From positions 10,395 through 25,860 of the forward strand of contig BQKZ01010485.1 in the NCBI GenBank assembly GCA_036244855.1: a stretch of DNA of 15,466 nucleotides, in the 5' to 3' direction. This DNA comes from Temnopleurus reevesii. Lineage: Eukaryota; Echinodermata; Echinoidea; Temnopleuroida; Temnopleuridae. Positions 9,569-15,466 of this stretch are shown piece after piece; the stretch's first letter is position 1; each line of letters opens with the position of its first letter. The position numbers and the translations under genes are program-made. The notes under the pieces were generated by a model, which ran no database searches, was not told where the DNA came from, and saw nothing but the letters and a program-made list of their open reading frames with translations.

Positions 9569-9781
9569 TTACTTGAGCCTACGGTACACCAAATTAGATG
9601 GCTTCACTGTGTATTGGAAGAATGGTGGTGGTTCGGTGTAAGTTTTCAGATGATTCAATTCACCAGTTGAATGCGATGAAACACCAACTAAACGATTCTG
9701 GATTTTTGTAATCTTCCCTTTTCTCAGATGTTTGATATTGAGAAGAATACCAAACCATTGAACAGTCAAGGAGAATGACAT
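9569..9781 (-). pseudogene. Probable LINE reverse-transcriptase fragment
   Basis: The minus-strand frame starts with a stretch reading SFSLTVQWFG and, about ten residues on, KGKITKIQNRLVGVS, then LNHL (roughly residues 2-47, bases 9640-9779). This order resembles the C-terminal part of non-LTR retrotransposon reverse transcriptases of the CR1/Rex type. From memory, these have an LTFSLTVWFG-like motif followed by a basic K-I-x-K-I segment and an IIG-like turn. Here the motif carries an extra Q. The preceding frame meets a stop about six codons upstream, the catalytic domain with its YADD-type motif is absent, and the last 20 residues no longer resemble the family. I read it as a short dead scrap, oriented on the minus strand. 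The match rests on memory of motifs and could be chance. Confidence 0.4.
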
Positions 9782-9832
9782 AGGGAAAATAGAAAGTCAT
9801 ATGTAATGAAAATAGAATGTAAAATAGAAATT

Positions 9833-9847
9833 CATATAGCCTATATG
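9833..9847. repeat. 15-bp palindrome CATATAG-C-CTATATG
   Basis: This is a perfect inverted repeat with a single central base. It belongs to a family of tagGCCTAta-like words scattered through the window (also 129-140 and inside the 57-bp duplication). Confidence 0.4.
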
Positions 9848-9991
9848 ATCTTTTTATGATTTTTTTAAAATAAAGACGAAATGATTTATGAAACTAATAT
9901 TAATGAGTTTTTTTTATTATCCAACACTTGCTTTGCAAGAAAAGATAAGTCCACACTTTGCCAAATAATGTTATGTATTGATTGACAATAA

Positions 9992-10624
9992 ACAGTAAGA
10001 TTATGTGATTTAAGTCAAGTAGCAGCACCTACGTTTGAAGAATGGTGGTTGTATGATATATTCAACAAATATTCTGCGTCTTTTCACACACTCCAAAGAT
10101 ATTTTAAGCTATCCTCGTTAGTCCCCACCACGCCATTAATGGTCTCAAGTAAGAGGCCCGAGGACATACCACGGCAGTGTATTTTAAGCGCACAATTACT
10201 GCCTCTTCGTACGCTGCAGGGAAAAATGACCAAATTGGATGAGATTTTATATTTAGATCATTCATCTTGTTATCCCCAAATTGTTTTCATCTTCAGCTAT
10301 CTGCACAAACACGACTCAGCGCTACACACTCGCTGCGCCATATCGGAAACCCTTGGATCGAATGTTCCTCTGACGTCACAGACGGAGTATCATCAGTGCT
10401 TGCTTGAATATAACCTGTCTAAAAGCAATGAAATATGAATGAAATTGTTTTCAAAATCATACACCCATATCTCGAGAGTTACCCATGGAAATGCTTTAGT
10501 GAAAAGTCGAGAAAGAAATGGGTACGATTTCACGACTAGAAAGAGTCGCTTAGTGCTATGCGACGAGGGAAAGGGAGAAATGCTGGTTTTTAATGAGAAA
10601 AATGTGAGATTCTCCTCAGCATAA
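9992..10624 (+). pseudogene. Long frame with one internal TGA, unidentified
   Basis: One plus-strand reading frame is open for 148 codons (9992-10435), meets a single TGA at 10436-10438, resumes with ATG directly after it and runs a further 61 codons to a TAA at 10622-10624. That makes 210 codons with one stop, in DNA where I would expect a stop roughly every 14-18 codons. The local sequence is somewhat GC-richer than average, which explains part of this. I recognise no domain. The second part is basic (RERNGYDFTTRKSR). The first contains YPQIVFIFSYLHKHDSALHT, which has no clear signal peptide or membrane segment. It might be a decayed transposon or gene fragment, two adjacent exons, or chance. 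No splice sites stand out. Confidence 0.25.
10371..10378. promoter_or_regulatory. Palindromic CRE-type site TGACGTCA
   Basis: This is a full cAMP-response-element consensus bound by CREB/ATF proteins in animals. It lies inside the unassigned open frame and is not next to any demonstrable start site. Sequence match only. Confidence 0.2.
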
Positions 10625-11997
10625 CTTGGCCTAGTTCCTGCTTATTGTGTCATGTCCGTCCATGCTGACGTTTAGATCACGACTGCAGAACATGGCTGCG
10701 GGTAAACTGTGAATTCTCGTTTGATGTCACACCAGCCGTCCTTAAATTTACTGAGTAAGAAGAGAAGATTCAGAAGGAAGGAAGAAGAGGAATCGGTCAA
10801 CATGAGGAGATGGAGGAATGGGTTGGAACCTCGGTAAATTGATAAAATCATACGTGCAGTCGATCGATAAGGAAATCAAACGCATGCAGCAGGCACGCTC
10901 TAAATCATTCGCAAGCATACAAGATATTTACAAATGGATGACGTCTTCTTGCTATTCTACCTTCCTTTACCTAACACCCCTGGACCTTGTCGCTCAAACT
11001 TAACATTTGTTTTTAGTTTGTATCTATTTGATGACGTTTTTTAACCGCTCGTATTCCGTCGTTTCGAGTAAAAGTGAATGCACAGAGTTGCAGATGTGTC
11101 CATTTATAACATTCAATACCCTTCCTATCGAAAACGATAATGCTCCTTTGTTTCTTCGATTTTAAAGAAAATATTTACCCATATACATCGCGCAATGTTA
11201 GATTAAACATGAACCAGTCAAATAAATGCCCGTATTCTTCAATTGATACACAAATGTTTTAAATGGATTATAGATAATTGTCTGGGTAACAAAAAAACTT
11301 TTCCTTGATATCATTTGATGCTGTATATAAATAAGAAGTCATAACCCCACTGTCCCTCGTGTAAACTTCATCTGAAAGTGTTATATGGGACTACGAGTTA
11401 AGAGCGTCAACCCTATAAATTTGTTTTTCCTACTAGCGTCGAATTATAAATAAATCTGATTTACACTTCATGATATATAAACCAGCTATAAATTTAGATC
11501 AATTGAAATTGGCATGTTGGCCTAATGGTGCCAAGCTCCACAGAATATTTATGAGGGATAGAACATGAACCAAATATCATTCTGTTGTAACCACATTATG
11601 CTTACGTCACAGGGTCAGCTATTAACCACCCCTCCTCTTAAACCACCTCAAATTAGATTAAATTCATCTTTTTATGGTACAGTTTCGTCCTTGATGATTA
11701 GCTGAAGCCAGGATTATATCATCTGTCACGTAACAAATTCAACTGATTTTTTTTTCTGACAATGTAATGATAAATTTCAGTCCACACACCATCCATACAA
11801 TTATCAGACCATACTGGACAAGGAATGGGTTGATATTAGCATACATTAAAACATGAAATGGCTAAATATAAAATATATGCTTATTATAATAAAAAAAAAG
11901 GAACGACATCTATCCATTCTCTTTCTAGTATATTATGAAGGCATGATAATTTATCTCAAAATTTCTCGACACTTTTTCAAACTTCATCCTATAGGGT
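10625..11997. other. Non-coding stretch with a purine tract
   Basis: The only clear local feature is a purine-only tract (10772-10792, agaagg and aggaaga words). A 61-codon frame (10818-11003) and a 65-codon frame (11853-12050) are unremarkable. There is a TATA-like word, tatataaata, near 11326, with no supporting context. I see no recognisable gene or repeat. Confidence 0.45.
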
Positions 11998-12008
11998 ATG
12001 CCGTGCAT

Positions 12009-12106
12009 CATGGTAGAAAACCTGGTGGAGAACCTTTTTCCTCTCGTTAGCCGTACAACATGGTGGAGAACCTTTCATTTAACGGCGCGCAGCGTCATGG
12101 AGAACC
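12009..12106 (+). repeat. Cluster of four imperfect catggtggagaacc repeats
   Basis: Variants of the word occur at 12009-12022 (catggtagaaaacc), 12022-12034 (ctggtggagaacc), 12059-12072 (catggtggagaacc) and 12096-12106 (catggagaacc). The second and third are followed by cctttt- or ccttt-like bases. Spacing is irregular, so this is not a simple tandem array. The cluster directly precedes the inverted duplication and may belong to the same decayed element. Overlapping frames begin within it because each copy supplies an ATG. Confidence 0.5.
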
Positions 12107-12133
12107 ACACAAAAAACTTCTTAGATTCTTTCA

Positions 12134-12231
12134 GGAAAAAATTCTTTCAGACGGGAGAAAGGATTTTGGACAAAATAAACAACTTCATTCAGGCATTCGC
12201 AATACCTCGATACAGACAAAAGAAAGTACCC
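12134..12231 (+). pseudogene. Plus copy of an inverted coding-like segment
   Basis: The core 12154-12231 is an ungapped inverted match (60 of 78 bases) to 12284-12361. Read in the frame of base 12155, it gives RREKGFWTK, a TAA stop (12176-12178), then TTSFRHSQYLDTDKRKY. The other copy, in the corresponding frame, reads RRDKIFWTNQ followed by TTSFKHSQQLDTQKRKF, so the stop corresponds to a CAA codon there. The peptides agree better in this frame than in the others, and most base differences fall at its third codon positions. That suggests a shared coding origin. I do not recognise the protein. Longer frames of 88 and 103 codons over this copy are in the other two phases and may be shadows. Confidence 0.4.
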
Positions 12232-12283
12232 CACTATTCATTATGCGGCGTCTGTTTGACATATTTCAACAGAATAATAGGGA
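12232..12283. other. Spacer between the two inverted copies
   Basis: These 52 bases lie between the conserved arms. Complementarity fades into them on both sides, so the true symmetry centre is near 12257. The minus-strand frame continues through the spacer, while the matching plus-strand frame ends within it. Confidence 0.5.
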
Positions 12284-12382
12284 AGGAATTTTCTTTTTTG
12301 TGTATCTAGCTGTTGTGAATGCTTGAACGAAGTTGTTTGATTTGTCCAAAAGATCTTGTCCCTTCTGATCATGTTGTCTGCA
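12284..12382 (-). pseudogene. Minus copy of an inverted coding-like segment
   Basis: This is the partner of the plus-strand copy, 52 bases away in head-to-head inverted arrangement. On the minus strand the sequence tctgtttgttgcag precedes it, which has the form of a splice acceptor (pyrimidine-rich run, then CAG), after which comes ACAACATG. The frame from that ATG reads MIRRDKIFWTNQ, then TTSFKHSQQLDTQKRKF, and continues open to a TAA in the spacer at about 12240. In this copy the frame has no internal stop within the duplicated part. A small exon, a transposon scrap or a fold-back element are all possible. The protein is not recognised. Confidence 0.35.
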
Positions 12383-12391
12383 ACAAACAGA

Positions 12392-12487
12392 CTAATCAAG
12401 AATCATCAGATCAAAAGTGGTACAGTGCAAAATTGCGAAATCTTCGTCATCCATCGGAACAGCGTTAGGAAGCTCAAGCTGAGCTCT
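12392..12487 (-). other. Short acidic open frame upstream of the minus copy
   Basis: On the minus strand a frame reads ELPNAVPMDDEDFAIL, followed by HCTTFDLMILD, and ends at a TAG (12392-12394). Its composition looks protein-like. It is in a different phase from the frame of the minus copy, so it would need an intron or a frameshift to be joined to it. No family is recognised. Confidence 0.15.
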
Positions 12488-13444
12488 CAGTCAAGTTCCT
12501 TTTGCATGATCGATTTTACCATATAAAACGCTGCTGCATTTCAATATTTGCAAATCCTCATCCTAATTCACCACATGAAGGAACGGAAGCTCACATATTG
12601 TATGTAGTAAAAGGAAAGTGTATCATGGACTTATAGCCTTGTGCATTTGATAGAATGGTTGTAAGATTAAATGTAATATGTTACTCCCAATCAGCACCCA
12701 ACAGGGCAGCGTAATGAAGAATAATCTGAGTTGTGTTAAGTCCTTTTTGTGATCATAGCTTTCGCAATTGCAACACGGATGTATACGAGTCATATATTTC
12801 TTAATTTCCTGACGATCTTTCATAATTCGACACTCCTCCCCTATAGCGATCCCCGACACATTACTCATTTTAGAAGAATTCTGGACTTGTGACCGTCTGC
12901 ATCTGACAGAGTGTAAGAGAGAATGCAATCATAGGTGATCCAATGCAACATGGAGGAATCCTCATCACTCAGCGATGTCGTGAAGAGCAGGGTTTCCTTC
13001 AAATCCCTTTCGCTGAGTTTATTTGTGCTGCATGTTATGATTTATGAGCCGTTCCACAAAATCATGTTTCAAACATCACGTTGGCTTCGAATACCAATTG
13101 CAAAAAAAAGCTCCTATCCATTTGTCATGTGTCAGCAAACTTGAATTTTTAGATCTGGTTTATGGTAATTCAGGGGGCCCTTACACAAACCCATCATCTC
13201 GATAATAGATGCGTTATACATCACGCTTTTCAATGCCATGACGGCGAAGTAATGATCACGCTCAGTTCAGGTACTGACCCATAATTCCATGATACGACCA
13301 CGGGGAATATTCTCTTGATAACTCATTAGAAATGCATTGCTTTCACACAGAACAAATCTTTGCCATCCTTCCATTCCAGTTGCAAGATAATTGTATGAAA
13401 TTGAAAGAGACTGGATTGTAGCTAATTCATAGAGTGTTCACGAT

Positions 13445-13470
13445 TTCAATTCAATTTGATTCATTTATTA
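13445..13470 (+). repeat. Short TTCAA-type simple repeat
   Basis: The patch contains ttcaattcaatttgattcattta, a degenerate (TTCAA) run. Similar runs mark the 3' ends of some invertebrate retroelements, but nothing recognisable precedes this one on either strand. Confidence 0.25.
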
Positions 13471-14683
13471 CACTTTCTTAAAAAGGTCCATATCAAAAGT
13501 AAACTTCATAAAAATTAAAATTAGTTTAAAAAATCCACGAAGCTTGATGAAAACGACCCCAGTCAATATGAACTAATGATTTCTTTTGTACGATAAAGAC
13601 ATTTGTAATGGTAAATGCCACTGATATCATTTTAAATGCATGTTATTGTGTAATATTATTCAAGTGTTTAAGTATTGATTTAAAGGAAAATATATTGTTT
13701 AAAAGGAAAGGAATTCACACGCGGAATTATATGAAAAACTTAGGATATCGTTGTCATATGTAGTTCAGAAAAAAACATTTCGCTAATATTATACAGGTGA
13801 ATTTTCTTTAATCTAAATTAAATGTCATTTTATTACTTCAAGTATTTCTATCCAAATCAGAACCCGATTACGTGCACATTAAATTTCTCTGACAAAGTTT
13901 TTATTATCTATTACTATATCTAACAAAAATTAGTAAAGACCTATACTTAATTATTGCAATGTTGTGGTCAGATTATAATTTAACCATAAATTATTCGTGA
14001 ACAAATGTAACTTTTTTTAATAGGTGACAGCAGTTCCTTATAATTCCGAGTGTTGAGACATTCTTTATATTATATAAATTTAAGCGGAAGTGAGTATATA
14101 GACAATTCGTATATATAGGCCTTACAGGCTGCATGAGCTGCAACCCAGCGGTTTGATATTTTAAGAATAACCCGTGAACATTCCATATGTTGTAGCCGTC
14201 CCGATGCATAAAATTAACCTTTCCCGAAGCAATTTAAACGAGAAAAAATTTCTACACAGAGAAGGGCAAAGTATGAACGTTTTATGCATGCACTGTACGC
14301 TGCCGATAGACAAAACACAATCTAATCACTAGTTTGGAGTATGCACCCAGAATAATCAAGTGAGATCGCAAATAGAGGAAAGGATTGTGGAAAAGAGGAT
14401 TTTAAAGCTAAGGGGGAAAGCCAGAAACAAGCGGGAAGGGTATTTTGATAATTATAGATGTACTTTATACAGAAAAATGATTAGATGAATATATAAAGAT
14501 AGGATGATGAAGCTATAGCAGCATTTTAAACAAATCACACAGTTATAAAATAATTTGATATAGCAGGGCGTTTCTTTAATATAAAAGCAAAAAGGAAAAG
14601 AAACCAAAATGACCAAAGTGGACTTAATGCATTTATCATGTTTATGTATTACATTAAAACGCAAAGCATGTTGCAGTGAGACG

Positions 14684-14710
14684 TTATATATAATACATAG
14701 ATAGATATAT
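14684..14710 (+). repeat. Weak TATA/ATAG microsatellite
   Basis: The run reads ttatatataatacatagatagatatat, a short mixed (TA) and (ATAG) low-complexity tract. Confidence 0.45.
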
Positions 14711-15046
14711 ACTACATATTTTATCTCAACACGGTAAAAAAAAAACAGATACAGAGTTTGGTTTACATTGCGGCCGTGCCATTAGCAGAATACACAAGGT
14801 AAAATGATATATGAATTGAAATACATATATGATACACAGTAAGAGCAGAAAAAGTCAGTAAATATACAGAATTGGAAATATTTCTTAAATTAAAATTTAA
14901 ACGGAAAATAGACAGTAATGTATATTATATTTTTTGTTTCGGTAGTTGGAAGAAAAGTAGCGATGTTTGATATGTAATTCAACCTTTCTTTATTGACATT
15001 CTTAATGTACTCTGCGTTTTCACGGGCGATCCATGGTGCCTCCTGC

Positions 15047-15065
15047 CACGTCACTTATGACGTCA
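15047..15065. promoter_or_regulatory. CRE half-site and full CRE side by side
   Basis: CACGTCA (15047-15053) is followed five bases later by a full palindromic TGACGTCA (15058-15065). Paired sites of this type bind CREB/ATF factors in animals. There is no gene start nearby that I can support, so this is a sequence match only. Confidence 0.25.
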
Positions 15066-15466
15066 TACGGATCGGAATGTATTTTCCAAAGTTAAACGGT
15101 AGTCGTAATCAACTTATTTCTAACTTCATACATAATTCATCGACTTTCAGATATAGTGCAATGAACCCTAACAGATTGAGATTGAAATGTTAAGAACACA
15201 CGTTGGTAGGCTATTACAATCCTTTCTATATGCAAGTATATAGTTTTCTGAAACTTCCTGATATAGTTCGGCCAGAATATCTCCCTGGTACGGCTAAGTG
15301 GAATAAGAAAATATATGTTGATCAGTCAGATCTTCTGAAAACAGGTTTAATGTATGGTTAGCCTACATCATGTTTGCGTATCACAATCATGCATGGGGCA
15401 TCCCTCTGTATCTATTTTCATATAAGCCATCCCCGACTTGAAAATTGACTCGTTTTCATGGAAATT

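Larger units (their letters stand above)
12488..15466. other. Long AT-rich non-coding tail, no gene seen
   Basis: In nearly 3 kb the frames reach only 101 codons (minus, 12623-12928) and none resembles a known protein. Local details: a TATA-like word, tataaaa, near 12522; a ttcaattcaattt patch (about 13445-13458); AT-rich sequence from 13470 to 14000; a weak ATAG/TATA tract (14684-14710); and CRE-like words at 15047-15065. Confidence 0.5.

Noticed and set aside
10436..10438. In-frame TGA read as selenocysteine
   Set aside because: No SECIS-like hairpin was recognised downstream and the surrounding protein has no known redox motif; a chance or decayed frame is simpler.
11998..12326. Plus-strand frames of 103 and 88 codons taken as small genes
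   Set aside because: Their starts fall in repeated ATG-bearing words, and the peptide agreement between the two inverted copies is best in a third phase that contains a stop, so these frames are probably shadows.
12392..12420. CTGATGA on the minus strand as a hammerhead ribozyme core
   Set aside because: The required GAAA box and flanking stems are not found nearby.
12520..12530. tataaaa word as a promoter
   Set aside because: TATA-like words are frequent in this AT-rich DNA and no transcript start or coding sequence can be tied to it.

Overview
This window looks like nuclear DNA of an animal, and I find no intact gene in it. It is AT-rich (about 64% by eye) and dense in stop codons. It carries long homopolymers, including two poly-G runs, and one unresolved base (N at 5583). 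There are no bacterial-style operons, ribosome binding sites, rRNA or tRNA genes, CRISPR arrays or long open frames. The longest uninterrupted frame is about 148 codons and matches no family I know. Fold-back elements starting gggcccc and continuing into cataaa, frequent poly-G and many copies of a TAGGCCTA-like word remind me of marine invertebrate deuterostomes, with sea urchins as the first guess. That assignment is inference. The window is best read as intergenic or intronic sequence built largely from old transposon debris.

Layout: 1-2640 is unique-looking AT-rich sequence with a GT-rich stretch, a moderately GC- and CpG-richer block (about 840-1480) and small hairpins. 2640-5090 is featureless apart from short palindromes and possible homeodomain sites. 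A 22-base poly-G lies at 5091-5112. A 16-base poly-G at 6163-6178 abuts an exact 57-bp tandem duplication with a 60-bp period (6178-6294). From 7.1 to 8.4 kb the DNA is rich in mobile-element remnants: a weak tRNA-like B-box on the minus strand near 7210, a compact 149-bp fold-back element (7375-7523), and a 398-bp element with 44-bp imperfect terminal inverted repeats (8024-8421). A probable LINE reverse-transcriptase scrap lies on the minus strand at 9569-9781, just after a 56-nt nested hairpin (9468-9523). A 210-codon frame broken by a single TGA runs from 9992 to 10624. At 12.0-12.4 kb a cluster of short direct repeats adjoins two diverged inverted copies of what looks like one short coding segment (12134-12231 and 12284-12382). 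The rest, 12.5-15.47 kb, is AT-rich and holds only low-complexity tracts and isolated CRE-like words.

No genes can be shown to work together here. The clearest finds are the two non-autonomous fold-back elements and the head-to-head duplicated coding-like fragment at 12.1-12.4 kb, which I could not assign to a family.
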